The translations under genes and the position numbers were made by a program. From a virus, in IMG/VR virus record IMGVR_UViG_3300032083_001335, positions 1 through 38,972 of that record: 38,972 bases of DNA; one strand, 5' to 3'. Position 1 is the stretch's first letter; each line of letters starts with the position of its first letter. This document shows, one piece after another, positions 1-7,191 of this stretch. The notes beneath the pieces are model-generated. The model was not told the DNA's origin, made no database searches, and worked only from the letters and a program-made list of their open reading frames with translations.

Positions 1-204
1 TTTAAAGACGATAACGACTGGAATGAGAAGGCTATTGTAGGCTTTGTAGCTTTTGCTATTATGTGCCTTATAATGATAGCTGACCTAACAGTGGTATGGT
101 TTGGTAAAGACTTTATGATAAACGAGCACGTATACGACTCCTTCGTTTGGGTTGTGTTGGGCTCGTTTGGTATTTCTGGGGTAGAAAAATTTTCAAAGAA
201 ATAA
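1..204 (+). CDS. Partial small membrane protein, holin-like (5' end missing)
   Basis: Frame 1 is open from the first base and ends in TAA at 202-204, giving 67 residues of a C-terminal part. Two hydrophobic stretches are visible, about residues 11-31 and 48-62, separated by a short polar loop, and the tail is basic (ends EKFSKK). This is a small two-helix inner-membrane protein. Its place next to an endolysin and a second holin-like gene suggests a lysis role such as holin or antiholin, but that is inferred from topology and position only. The start lies upstream of the window. The next gene starts inside its stop codon (TAATG), so the two are translationally coupled. Confidence 0.6.
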   Translation, partial: FKDDNDWNEKAIVGFVAFAIMCLIMIADLTVVWFGKDFMINEHVYDSFVWVVLGSFGISGVEKFSKK

Positions 205-389
205 TGGGGGGAGCTAATTGTACTTGTAAAGCTGTAAAGCGAAAGAAGAAAAGTAAGAAGGTGAAGACCATGAAAAAAGGTGGATCTATAAAAGATGCCT
301 GCTACCACAAGGTAAAAGCAAGTTACAAAGTATTCCCTAGTGCTTACGCTTCTGGAGCTATAGCTAAGTGTAGAAAGAAAAGAGGATAG
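204..389 (+). CDS. Small basic Cys-containing phage protein
   Basis: This encodes 61 residues, very rich in Lys and Arg. The start chosen is ATG 204, which overlaps the previous stop as TAATG; an in-frame ATG at 147 would run back through the upstream gene and add residues that look like frame-shifted sequence. There are four Cys: two in NCTCKA near the N-terminus, one in DACYHKV and one in AKCRKK. The C-terminal half (KVKASYKVFPSAYASGAIAKC) resembles a small conserved family of unknown function that I recall from marine phages (usual form ...WPSAYASGALVKCRK...). No function is established. Basic charge and paired Cys would fit nucleic-acid binding or a structural zinc site, but this is a guess. 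It starts a run of three similar small basic genes. Confidence 0.7.
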   Translation: MGGANCTCKAVKRKKKSKKVKTMKKGGSIKDACYHKVKASYKVFPSAYASGAIAKCRKKRG

Positions 390-391
390 TA

Positions 392-646
392 GTGGCAGTT
401 AGAAAGACACAAGCAGGACTGAATCTTAAACGATGGTTTAAGGAAAAGTGGAAAGACGAGAAAGGAAACGTTTGTGGCTCTTCTAAGAATAAGGCTATTA
501 AAAAGTGTAGGCCTACTAAAAAAGTTTCTTCTAAAACTCCTGTAACGTGGAAAGGCGTTGGACCTAGAAAGTCTGCAGTAGTAGCTCAGAAAAAATCTGT
601 AGGCATGGGAAGAAAAACAAAGGCAATACGCAAAAGTAAAAAGTAA
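392..646 (+). CDS. Small basic conserved phage protein, function unknown
   Basis: This is an 84-residue Lys/Arg-rich protein starting at GTG 392, two bases after the preceding stop. The pattern LKRWFKEKWKDEKGNVCG, then KKCRPTKKVSSKTPVTW, then AQKKSVGMGRKTKAIR matches a family common in marine phage and viral metagenome genomes, which I recall as a domain of unknown function (possibly DUF5872; the accession is from memory). It has two Cys, in VCGSS and KKCRP. The family often has neighbours like those here. Its role is unknown; DNA- or RNA-binding is possible from its charge. The stop (TAA) overlaps the ATG of the next gene as TAATG. Confidence 0.75.
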   Translation: MAVRKTQAGLNLKRWFKEKWKDEKGNVCGSSKNKAIKKCRPTKKVSSKTPVTWKGVGPRKSAVVAQKKSVGMGRKTKAIRKSKK

Positions 647-930
647 TGGCTAAAGCGATACGAAAAACAACAACAGGTAAAGGTGCTAATTACAGACCTA
701 CAAAGTCTGGAGCTGGTATGACTAAGAAAGGAGTCGCTGCTTACAGGCGTGCAAATCCTGGTAGTAAACTTAAAACAGCCGTAACAGAAAATAAACCTAC
801 AGGAAAAAGAGCAGGAAGAAGAAAATCCTACTGTGCTAGATCTTTAGGTCAGTTAAAAAGAAGTAGTCAGAAGACTCAGAACGATCCTAACTCAAGGATA
901 CGCCAAGCAAGGCGAAGATGGAAATGCTAA
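646..930 (+). CDS. Small basic conserved phage protein with C-terminal Cys motif
   Basis: This encodes 94 very basic residues. The order of motifs is: N-terminal AKAIRKTTTGKGANYRPTKS, the stretch GAGMTKKGVAAYRRANPGSKLKTAV, RRKSYCARSLGQLKR, and the C-terminus NDPNSRIRQARRRWKC. The last two resemble a family seen in many marine phages (RRKSFCARM...NDPNSRI...RKWNC); I recall it as a DUF without known function. Conserved Cys sit in SYCARS and in the final residue. Coupled by TAATG to the gene before it. With the two preceding genes it forms a three-gene basic-protein cluster next to lysis genes. Packaged nucleic-acid-binding proteins are one possibility, but nothing in the sequence proves it. Confidence 0.75.
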   Translation: MAKAIRKTTTGKGANYRPTKSGAGMTKKGVAAYRRANPGSKLKTAVTENKPTGKRAGRRKSYCARSLGQLKRSSQKTQNDPNSRIRQARRRWKC

Positions 931-945
931 GAAAAAAATGTAATA

Positions 946-1224
946 ATGGGAATAAAGATTAATGAAAGTACAAGCATAAGCTTTGATATTAAAAGTTTGA
1001 GTGTAATAGCAATAGGCTTATCCATCATAATAGGAATGTGGTTTACACTACAGAACGATATAGCTGAGGCTAAAGAGTTACCTAAACCTTTAGACCCTGT
1101 AATAACAAGGATGGAGTTCGACATGAAGGATCAACTTATTAGGCAGACTATTATGTCTACCCAGGAAGATGTTCAAGAAATTAAAGATGATATTAAACTC
1201 ATTAAAGAAAAATTATATGAGTAG
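946..1224 (+). CDS. Single-span membrane protein with helical tail
   Basis: This 92-residue protein has a short polar N-terminus, one clear hydrophobic segment at about residues 17-35 (SLSVIAIGLSIIIGMWFTL), then a charged region ending in a likely coiled coil (about residues 65-91). Such one-span proteins with a long helical tail are common in phage lysis modules, where they can act as spanin-like or antiholin-like partners. No lipobox or signal cleavage site is visible, so it is not a recognisable o-spanin, and i-spanin is only a possibility. Its end overlaps the start of the next gene by 8 bases (ATG 1217 lies before TAG 1222-1224). Confidence 0.65.
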   Translation: MGIKINESTSISFDIKSLSVIAIGLSIIIGMWFTLQNDIAEAKELPKPLDPVITRMEFDMKDQLIRQTIMSTQEDVQEIKDDIKLIKEKLYE

Positions 1225-1573
1225 GATTCTTTTTTTTATATTGTTTTTAACCCCTTTAACTTTAAAGGGTCAATCTTCTATAGGTGTTGACAACTTTGAC
1301 TGGGAAATAAGAAGAGGGATAGTAGCAGTAGAGTTTTGGGCAGGATGGAATAGAGGAAACGAAATACTGTTTATGCACGAGCTAAAAAACTGTAGAGCTT
1401 ATAGACACATAATAAGAAGGGACGCATCTTTACTGGAAAGGTATAAAATAACCTCAGCACCTACCATTATAATATTTAAAAACGGTGAGGAAGAGTATAG
1501 GTTTGCACCTAACATAATGCTTAAAGTAACAGCAACAAAAAATCAAGTACAATCAGCAATAAACGAACTTTAA
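1217..1573 (+). CDS. Exported thioredoxin-fold protein lacking CXXC
   Basis: Start ATG 1217 gives 118 residues with a signal peptide (MSRILFFILFLTPLTLKGQS, cleavage near residue 19); an earlier in-frame ATG at 1169 would bury that signal peptide. The mature part has the thioredoxin outline: a beta strand GIVAVEFWAGW (34-44), the helix that normally carries the active site, and the cis-Pro strand ITSAPTIIIFKNGEE (78-92). Where thioredoxins have WCGPC this protein has W44-N-R-G-N48, so neither redox Cys is present; its only Cys is at 59. It should therefore not act as a disulphide oxidoreductase and may be a binding or chaperone-like protein in the periplasm. I recall similar proteins in other Bacteroidetes phages near lysis genes. 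It overlaps the previous gene by 8 bases and precedes the endolysin. Confidence 0.75.
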   Translation: MSRILFFILFLTPLTLKGQSSIGVDNFDWEIRRGIVAVEFWAGWNRGNEILFMHELKNCRAYRHIIRRDASLLERYKITSAPTIIIFKNGEEEYRFAPNIMLKVTATKNQVQSAINEL

Positions 1574-1583
1574 TTAAACTAAA

Positions 1584-2039
1584 ATGAAGCTAAGTAATAA
1601 CTTTTCTCTATCAGAAGTAACTCGCAGTAGTACTGCTAAAAGAATAGGTATAGACAATGCACCGAATAAAGAACATCTTAACAACATTCAGGCTCTTATT
1701 AGAAAAATCGTGCAGCCTTTGCGAGATGCTATCGGTCCTATTCGCATTAGCTCTGGTTATCGTAGCCCTGAACTCAATCGTGCCATTGGTGGTAGTAACA
1801 AAAGCCAGCATTGTAAAGGTGAAGCTTTGGATCTGCAGTTTTGGGAAGGAGGAGAAATGAATAATAAGAAAATTTACGACTGGATACTATCTAGTGGTAT
1901 AGACTTTGATCAAATGATTAACGAGTTTGACTACTCTTGGATACACATATCTTTTAACGAGTTTAAAAACAGAAAGCAGGTCCTTGAGGCTTACAAAGAC
2001 GAAGACGGAGATACTAGATATAAATACGCTGAAGTGTAA
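1584..2039 (+). CDS. Endolysin, M15-type peptidoglycan peptidase
   Basis: This 151-residue protein has the full outline of peptidase family M15 (subfamily A, D-Ala-D-Ala carboxypeptidase/L-Ala-D-Glu endopeptidase fold): an N-terminal helical part with NFSLSEVTRSSTAKR, the strand RISSGYRSPELNRAIGG (54-70), the zinc motif SQHCKGEALDL with H76 and D83, and the third ligand region WIHISF with H121. Length matches stand-alone phage M15 enzymes. It cuts stem peptides of the host cell wall at lysis. There is no signal peptide, so it should need the neighbouring holin to reach the wall. Its stop (TAA 2037-2039) overlaps the holin-like gene's ATG as TAATG, a coupling that supports a lysis cassette. 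Confidence 0.9.
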   Translation: MKLSNNFSLSEVTRSSTAKRIGIDNAPNKEHLNNIQALIRKIVQPLRDAIGPIRISSGYRSPELNRAIGGSNKSQHCKGEALDLQFWEGGEMNNKKIYDWILSSGIDFDQMINEFDYSWIHISFNEFKNRKQVLEAYKDEDGDTRYKYAEV

Positions 2040-2425
2040 TGAGTAAGTTACTAGACATATTAGGTGGAGGTGTGGTAAAGCAGGTTGGTGATGTTTTAGA
2101 TAAGCTAACAACAACCAAAGAAGAAAAGCTTGCTGCACAACAGAAGATAGAAGAGGTTTTATTGAAGGCAGAAAGCCAAGCTCAAGAGCAAGTTACTAAG
2201 CGTTGGGAGGCTGATATGAAGTCTGACAACTGGCTATCTAAAAACATTCGTCCTTTAATCTGCATATTCTTAACTGTAATTTTTGTAGTTTTGTCAATGT
2301 TTGATGGCAACGTAGGAGGATTTATTATTCAAGAAACGTACGTTCCAATATATCAGACGTTATTAATAACAGTATACGGGGCTTACTTTGCAGGTAGGTC
2401 TATCGAGAAAATAAAAAAGAAGTAA
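2039..2425 (+). CDS. Holin-like membrane protein (3TM holin family type)
   Basis: This 128-residue protein has an amphipathic, charged helical N-terminal half (about residues 1-65), the motif SDNWLSKNIRPL (62-73), and two hydrophobic segments at about 72-89 and 101-119, ending in a basic tail (EKIKKK). The long coiled N-terminus followed by NWLSKNxRPLI and paired membrane helices fits the holin family described for gene-transfer-agent and phage release (three-TM holin, Pfam PF11351 as I recall it). It would form membrane lesions that let the M15 endolysin just upstream reach the peptidoglycan. One-base overlap with the endolysin gene supports co-expression. Confidence 0.8.
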   Translation: MSKLLDILGGGVVKQVGDVLDKLTTTKEEKLAAQQKIEEVLLKAESQAQEQVTKRWEADMKSDNWLSKNIRPLICIFLTVIFVVLSMFDGNVGGFIIQETYVPIYQTLLITVYGAYFAGRSIEKIKKK

Positions 2426-2428
2426 ACA

Positions 2429-3970
2429 ATGAGCTCATTAAAAGGTAAAACAATATCAAGGACATATCAGAAGTTAATTCAGTCTGATAACGAAATAACT
2501 GATGGTACTTTAAAGCAGGTTAGTACAGGTAATGGAACGCCTACAGCTATGAAACTCTCTACCAACAAAGCTGAGTTTCAGCAATTAGGTGTTGGTACTG
2601 ATGGTATAACTCCAGATGGTTTACTTCACGTATTATCTGTAAGTGCAGGGGCTGTAACGGCTAGTTCTTTTGCTAACCAGTTAACTTTAGAAAACTCTGG
2701 AGACGCAGGTCTTTCTATACTTTCTGGAGCTTCTAGTTTTGGTCATATATATTTTGGTGATGCTAACGACAACGACGTAGGTGGTATATCTTACGATCAC
2801 TCTAACGACGCAATGAATTTTACCGTCGATGGGTCTCAGTCTATGAATCTTGATAAGTCAGGAAACTTAACTATTGGAGGTGTGTTATCTCAATCAGAAG
2901 ATAGATATTTTCTTGACGAGTACTTTCATAGCCTTCCCTACAAAGATGTTCAACAAGCAGAAGTAACTCAAGGAACTAGTGCTACGGAAGCTGTATCTAG
3001 TTCAACTAAAATGACTAGAATTACTACTTACGCTAACGATTTGGCTGCGTCAGACTCTCAAGAGTTTACGTTTAATAATACAATGATACATCCTAACTCT
3101 CATGTTTTAGCTTACATTATAAATAGTAGTGGTGCCATTGCAGATAACGCTATGGTAAACGTCATGGTTCATGATGTTGCTAATGGTTCGTGTAAAATTA
3201 GGGTAGCTACAAACGCAGTAGATATTGCGTCTCAAACTTTTGAAATAGAAGTTGTGGTAGACCCTCATATACAAGCAAACTTTCACTGGTCTTTAGATGG
3301 TACAAATGCTGCTGAAAACTTTATTACTTACGCTGGTTCTCAACCAGGTTTAAGAGTTGTAACTAATGGTTCTGATAACGATCAAGTCATACTTCATCCT
3401 AAGATTTCTTCCCAAGGAAATGGCACTGATCTGTTAAATGTTACGCCTTGGAGAAACGTTCTTTTTAGCCCTGAGTTTGAAACAGAACTTAACATAGCAA
3501 TATCAACTCATAGTGACATTGCTAACCAAGCTATTTGGGCTGGTATGAAGCTATCAAATACTGGTACTTACGCTACTGACGTTGATCAGGCTTATTTTTT
3601 ATACGCTACAGATGACGATTTAGGAGCTTTAACGACAAATGGGAACCTTCACTTCGTGTATAGTGTTGCTGGCGTTGATTACGTAACAGATTTAGGTATC
3701 GCAGTTGCTGTTAGTACTGTATATAGATTAAGAATAGTTTTTGATGACAACGCAAAAATTAGTGTTTTTGTAAACGGTGTTCAGTACGGTTTAACTCACA
3801 CTCCTACAACTACAACTGCAGGTGGAGTAACACAACCAATAACGACTTCTAAGTCTTTAGCTACTACTTCTAATGCGTCTTTAATACCAGTTGTAGGTTC
3901 GCAAAATTTATCGGGCTCTGCTAGATATCTTTATTGTCACTTTATAAAAATATCAAGAACGTTAGCATAA
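2429..3970 (+). CDS. Fibre-like structural protein with C-terminal lectin-like domain
   Basis: This encodes 513 residues with no signal peptide. The N-terminal part (about 1-60) is a polar stretch typical of virion attachment. Residues about 85-155 carry the marine-phage fibre pattern LENSGDAGLSILSG...YFGDANDND.GGISYDHSNDAMNFTVDG, followed by SGNLTIGG. Residues about 165-190 (YFLDEYFHSLPYKD) look like a linker. The rest, about 190-513, is Ser/Thr/Asn-rich beta sequence, including AGMKLSNTGTYATDVDQAYF, YSVAGVDYVTDL and VFVNGVQYGL, as in concanavalin A-like (LamG-type) jelly-roll domains. A host-receptor or capsid-surface binding role is likely. It lies between the holin and packaging genes, away from the giant tail protein, so a head-fibre or accessory tail fibre is possible. 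No catalytic residues were recognised. Confidence 0.7.
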   Translation: MSSLKGKTISRTYQKLIQSDNEITDGTLKQVSTGNGTPTAMKLSTNKAEFQQLGVGTDGITPDGLLHVLSVSAGAVTASSFANQLTLENSGDAGLSILSGASSFGHIYFGDANDNDVGGISYDHSNDAMNFTVDGSQSMNLDKSGNLTIGGVLSQSEDRYFLDEYFHSLPYKDVQQAEVTQGTSATEAVSSSTKMTRITTYANDLAASDSQEFTFNNTMIHPNSHVLAYIINSSGAIADNAMVNVMVHDVANGSCKIRVATNAVDIASQTFEIEVVVDPHIQANFHWSLDGTNAAENFITYAGSQPGLRVVTNGSDNDQVILHPKISSQGNGTDLLNVTPWRNVLFSPEFETELNIAISTHSDIANQAIWAGMKLSNTGTYATDVDQAYFLYATDDDLGALTTNGNLHFVYSVAGVDYVTDLGIAVAVSTVYRLRIVFDDNAKISVFVNGVQYGLTHTPTTTTAGGVTQPITTSKSLATTSNASLIPVVGSQNLSGSARYLYCHFIKISRTLA

Positions 3971-3984
3971 TTAAATTAAACTAA

Positions 3985-4260
3985 ATGGAATCAATTAACC
4001 CTATTATTAGAAAGATAACTATAGGGGACTTAAAGCAAGGTCTTACCTATCAGGTAGGCCAGAGAATGCTAGGAGGGTCCCTTAGAGTTACAGCCATCAT
4101 TCAAGATGAGGCAGCGTGGTACAAACATCAACAAGTAGTGTACGACGTATACGTGAAGAAAGAGACTGAAGAGTTTTCTAGACCCTGGAAGAGGTTTTTC
4201 TCTCAGCCTACAGCGATAGAGTACAACACAGACAATCTAGAAGAGTACGAGGTAAAGTAA
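3985..4260 (+). CDS. Small conserved-type phage protein, function unknown
   Basis: This 91-residue soluble protein is predicted mostly beta. The pattern is INPIIRKITIGDLKQGLTY, then QVGQRMLGGSLRVTAIIQDE, then VVYDVYVKKETEE, then RPWKRFFSQPTAIEYNTDN. I recall small proteins of this outline (IGDPKQGL.Y.VG...GG...I..I and a final W..F...P..IEY) upstream of terminase genes in Bacteroidetes phages, but know no function. There is no membrane segment or Cys. It lies 14 bases after the fibre gene and 16 before the GroES-like gene, and is probably co-transcribed with both. Confidence 0.6.
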   Translation: MESINPIIRKITIGDLKQGLTYQVGQRMLGGSLRVTAIIQDEAAWYKHQQVVYDVYVKKETEEFSRPWKRFFSQPTAIEYNTDNLEEYEVK

Positions 4261-4276
4261 ATTTAAAGACAAAGAC

Positions 4277-4846
4277 ATGAGGCCAATTAAAGATAGCTAC
4301 TGGATAGAGGTAGAAAAAGAAACAGAAGATACCATTACGTTAAACGGAAAAGAGTTGTATAGAGATACTTCTTACGACCCTATGAAGTTAGCGAGACAGT
4401 ATGGTACGGTTTACAGGGCTCCGATTCACGATACTAAAGATTCGGGAATACAGGAAGGCGATAAAGTATGGTTTCACCATTTTATAGCTACACCTGTAAA
4501 TCTTGTTAAGCACGCAGACAAAAAGAATATATATCAGGCTAGTATGGAGCAGATATACTTAATAAAAAGGAATGACGAGTATATTCCTGTAGGTGTATGG
4601 AACTTTATGAAGCAGGAAATGAAAGATCCAGAAAAATCAGATTCTGGTATATTTTTAGGGTCAGAAGCTCAAGAAGTAGACTTGCATGGTGAAGCCGTTA
4701 TTATTAACGAGTGGATGAAGGAGCAAGGCGTAGAGGAAGGAGATAGAGTAATGTGGAGCGAGAACTCTGAGTACGATATGGATATAGACGGAAGAAAACT
4801 TCTTCGTATGCGTAACTTTGATGTTCTTTGCAAGTATGAAGGATGA
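4277..4846 (+). CDS. Tandem GroES-like (Cpn10) co-chaperonin protein
   Basis: This 189-residue protein looks like two Cpn10 folds in a row. Domain 1 (about 4-97) has MRPIKDSYWIEVEKETEDTI, the long mobile-loop region, QYGTVYRAP, the turn SGIQEGDKVWFHHF (56-69) and a final strand EQIYLIKRN. Domain 2 (about 102-187) starts YIPVGVWNFMKQE, then a mobile-loop-like SDSGIFLGS (121-129), HGEAVIINEW, GVEEGDRVMW (151-160), DMDIDGRKLLRMRNFDVLCKYE. The GxxxGDxVxF turn and the closing 'ylimre.dIlai'-type strand are GroES hallmarks. T4 gp31 is the known precedent of a phage Cpn10 that works with host GroEL to fold the capsid protein. A similar role is inferred here. The tandem arrangement is unusual, since most GroES subunits have one domain. 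Its end overlaps the next gene by 11 bases. Confidence 0.75.
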   Translation: MRPIKDSYWIEVEKETEDTITLNGKELYRDTSYDPMKLARQYGTVYRAPIHDTKDSGIQEGDKVWFHHFIATPVNLVKHADKKNIYQASMEQIYLIKRNDEYIPVGVWNFMKQEMKDPEKSDSGIFLGSEAQEVDLHGEAVIINEWMKEQGVEEGDRVMWSENSEYDMDIDGRKLLRMRNFDVLCKYEG

Positions 4847-5123
4847 TAATAAAAACTACGCTCTTGAAACTTTAGAGAAGCTAATAGAGGCTAGTAAAGG
4901 AGCTGTTGATCTTTTAATAGAAGAGATTGGCAAGCCTTTAGTAGAGGAAGACGATGCTAGGCGAAGACAGGCGATAAAAGCTAAACGAGAATGCTTTGAG
5001 GATTGTCAAGAAATTCTTTTAGGTATTAAGAACCTTGAAGATAGAATTAAAGAGGGCGAGTCCCTTATAGAAGATAAGAAAGACTTTAAAGGGTCTTTTG
5101 CTGAGAGGTATGCAAAAAAGTGA
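4836..5123 (+). CDS. Small helical protein; candidate small terminase
   Basis: ATG 4836 gives 95 residues (MKDDNKNYALETLEKLIEAS...); an in-frame ATG 18 bases upstream would extend further into the preceding gene and looks less likely. The protein is almost all alpha-helical and highly charged, with a probable coiled coil over about residues 45-80 and the C-terminus GSFAERYAKK. It overlaps the large terminase start by 14 bases. Small terminase subunits, which bind the pac/cos site and hand DNA to TerL, usually sit exactly here and are small and helical. No helix-turn-helix is clear, so the small-terminase call rests on position and fold class only. It could instead be an unrelated packaging accessory. 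Confidence 0.5.
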   Translation: MKDDNKNYALETLEKLIEASKGAVDLLIEEIGKPLVEEDDARRRQAIKAKRECFEDCQEILLGIKNLEDRIKEGESLIEDKKDFKGSFAERYAKK

Positions 5124-7191
5124 TAAAGTATATTTAATTGAAGGCAGTGAGGGTGAGGTTTTAGAGTTTGACAACTTAAAGATCGTACTACCTAAAAAGC
5201 CTAGATTAAAAAAGGACATACTCTACCACAACCTTCCCAAAGGAAAGCAGAGGTGGACCAGGGAAGGAATGCCAAAAGGATTAAGTAGAGATAACGCCAC
5301 AGATTATGTGGACTATATAGAAGAAGAGTTTAGACGTAGAAGAGATGGGCTTTGGTTTTTTAATAACGGAGTACCAACCTATATTACAGGCTCTCACTAT
5401 ATGTTTATTCAGTGGAGTAAGATAGATGTTGGATACCCTGATTACAGGGATGCTAACAGAACGTTCTTTATTTTTTGGGAAGCGTGTAAGCTAGATAAAA
5501 ACTCTTATGGGATGTGTTTCCTCAAGAACAGGCGTAGTGGTTTTTCGTACATGGCTAGTAGTGAGATTGTAAATCAGGCTACTCAGACTTACGATAGTAA
5601 CTTTGGTTTATTGTCTAAGACTGGTGCTGATGCTAAAATAATGTTTACGGATAAGGTTGTTCGTATATACAGAAACTACCCTTTCTTTTTTCAGCCTATA
5701 CAGGATGGTTCTAGTAACCCTCGTGTAGAGTTAGCCTTTAGGGAGCCTGCTAAAAAGATTACTAAGAATCAAAAACATATCGAAGAGTCTGAAGCTTTAA
5801 ACTCTACAATAGATTGGAGAAACACCGCAGACAACAGTTATGATGGTATGAAGCTCAAGCTTCTAATCCATGATGAAGCTGGAAAGTGGACGGGTCAAAA
5901 TTCTATTAAGAAGAACTGGGGGGTTACACAGACCTGTCTACTTTTAGGTCGAAAGGTTGTTGGTAAGTGCATGATGGGTTCTACTGCGAATAAGCAGCAA
6001 GATGGTGGTGCTGAGTTTAAAGATATATTCTACGACTCTAATACTGACGATAAAGATCTTAACGGCAGGACTAAAAGCGGTTTGTACAAACTGTTTATAC
6101 CTGCGTACGATAACTTAGAAGGCTTTATAGACGAGTATGGCTACTCTGTTATAGAAACCCCCAAGAAGCCAATTATGGGTATTGACGAGATGCTTGTAGA
6201 CATTGGGGCTAAAGATTATATTCAGAACAGAAGAGACGCTTTAAAGAACGATACTACAGCTTTATCTGAATTTAAACGTCAGTTTCCATTTACTGTAGAA
6301 GAATCCTTTAGAAATGACACACAAAGTTGTATCTTTGACGTAGAAAGAATCTATCAACAGATGGATTACAACGAGGTTAATAACGCAACGACGACTAGGG
6401 GAGAGTTTGTTTGGAGGAATGGGAAGCAAGATGAAGAGGTTATTTGGATACCTCATAGAAAAGGTAAGTGGGAGATTAGTTGGGTTCCAGAACATCAAGA
6501 TCAAAACAATATCTCTAGTAGGTACGGTAAAAGATTTCCTGGAAGGTCAGATGTCTTGGTGGCAGGCTGTGACCCTTATGACCATGACACCACTACTGAT
6601 GGCAGGAGATCTGATGCTTCTGCTCATGTTTTTCACAAATTTAGCATGGCAAGTGATGCGTCTATGCAGTTTGTATGTGAGTATATTAATAGACCGCCTA
6701 AAGCGGAAATATTTTACGAAGACATGATTAAGATGTGTGTCTTTTATGGTTGCCAGATATTAGTGGAGAATAACAAAGTAGGTATATTAAAGTACTTTGA
6801 GAATAGAGGATACTACGAGTATCTTATGGATAGACCAGACATGACGCATACAGACTGGAGTAGAGGTAAGCAAAAGACAAAGGGTATACCTGGATCTGGT
6901 GCTGCTGTAATTAACGCTCAAGCAGAAGCTATAGCTACGTATATATACGATCACGTTGGTCAAAATGAAAATACTGGTGAGATGGGAAGGTGTTATTTTA
7001 ACGTCTTACTTGATGACTGGAGTAGATTTGAAATAGATAACAGAACAAAATACGATGCTAGTATATCGTCCTCGTTGGCTTTACTAGCTTCACAGAAGTA
7101 CATAAAACCTAAAAAAGAATTAAAAATATCGTCTCCTTTAGTTAAAAGGTACAATAACAAAGGGATGTCTAGTAAAAAATTAAGGGCATGA
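5110..7191 (+). CDS. terL: Terminase large subunit (ATPase-nuclease)
   Basis: ATG 5110 gives 693 residues; a TTG at 5098 is in frame but less likely. This is the DNA-packaging motor, which pumps genome into the prohead through the portal and cuts concatemers. The ATPase part has a divergent Walker A region, FLKNRRSGFSYMAS (137-150), typical of some Bacteroidetes-phage TerL proteins in lacking GKT, and Walker B LLIHDEAGKW (251-260) with D255-E256. The C-terminal RNase H-like nuclease shows VAGCDPYDHDT (D488), ILVENNKVG (E553) and NRTKYDASISSSLALLA (D649). These three acidic residues are the expected metal ligands. The length is on the long side for TerL but usual for this phage group. It overlaps the portal gene by four bases (ATGA). 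Confidence 0.9.
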   Translation: MQKSDKVYLIEGSEGEVLEFDNLKIVLPKKPRLKKDILYHNLPKGKQRWTREGMPKGLSRDNATDYVDYIEEEFRRRRDGLWFFNNGVPTYITGSHYMFIQWSKIDVGYPDYRDANRTFFIFWEACKLDKNSYGMCFLKNRRSGFSYMASSEIVNQATQTYDSNFGLLSKTGADAKIMFTDKVVRIYRNYPFFFQPIQDGSSNPRVELAFREPAKKITKNQKHIEESEALNSTIDWRNTADNSYDGMKLKLLIHDEAGKWTGQNSIKKNWGVTQTCLLLGRKVVGKCMMGSTANKQQDGGAEFKDIFYDSNTDDKDLNGRTKSGLYKLFIPAYDNLEGFIDEYGYSVIETPKKPIMGIDEMLVDIGAKDYIQNRRDALKNDTTALSEFKRQFPFTVEESFRNDTQSCIFDVERIYQQMDYNEVNNATTTRGEFVWRNGKQDEEVIWIPHRKGKWEISWVPEHQDQNNISSRYGKRFPGRSDVLVAGCDPYDHDTTTDGRRSDASAHVFHKFSMASDASMQFVCEYINRPPKAEIFYEDMIKMCVFYGCQILVENNKVGILKYFENRGYYEYLMDRPDMTHTDWSRGKQKTKGIPGSGAAVINAQAEAIATYIYDHVGQNENTGEMGRCYFNVLLDDWSRFEIDNRTKYDASISSSLALLASQKYIKPKKELKISSPLVKRYNNKGMSSKKLRA

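Noticed and set aside
147-203. Upstream start ATG 147 for the first small basic protein
   Set aside because: It reads back through the upstream membrane protein gene out of frame and gives an unnatural Trp/Gly/Phe prefix; ATG 204 sits in a TAATG overlap.
5098-5109. TTG start at 5098 for the large terminase
   Set aside because: ATG 5110 is only four codons downstream and fits better; the choice does not affect the function call.
6407-6727. 106-codon plus-strand frame inside the large terminase
   Set aside because: It overlaps the conserved nuclease part of TerL in another frame and has low-complexity Met/Leu/Thr composition; no leader or coupling supports it.
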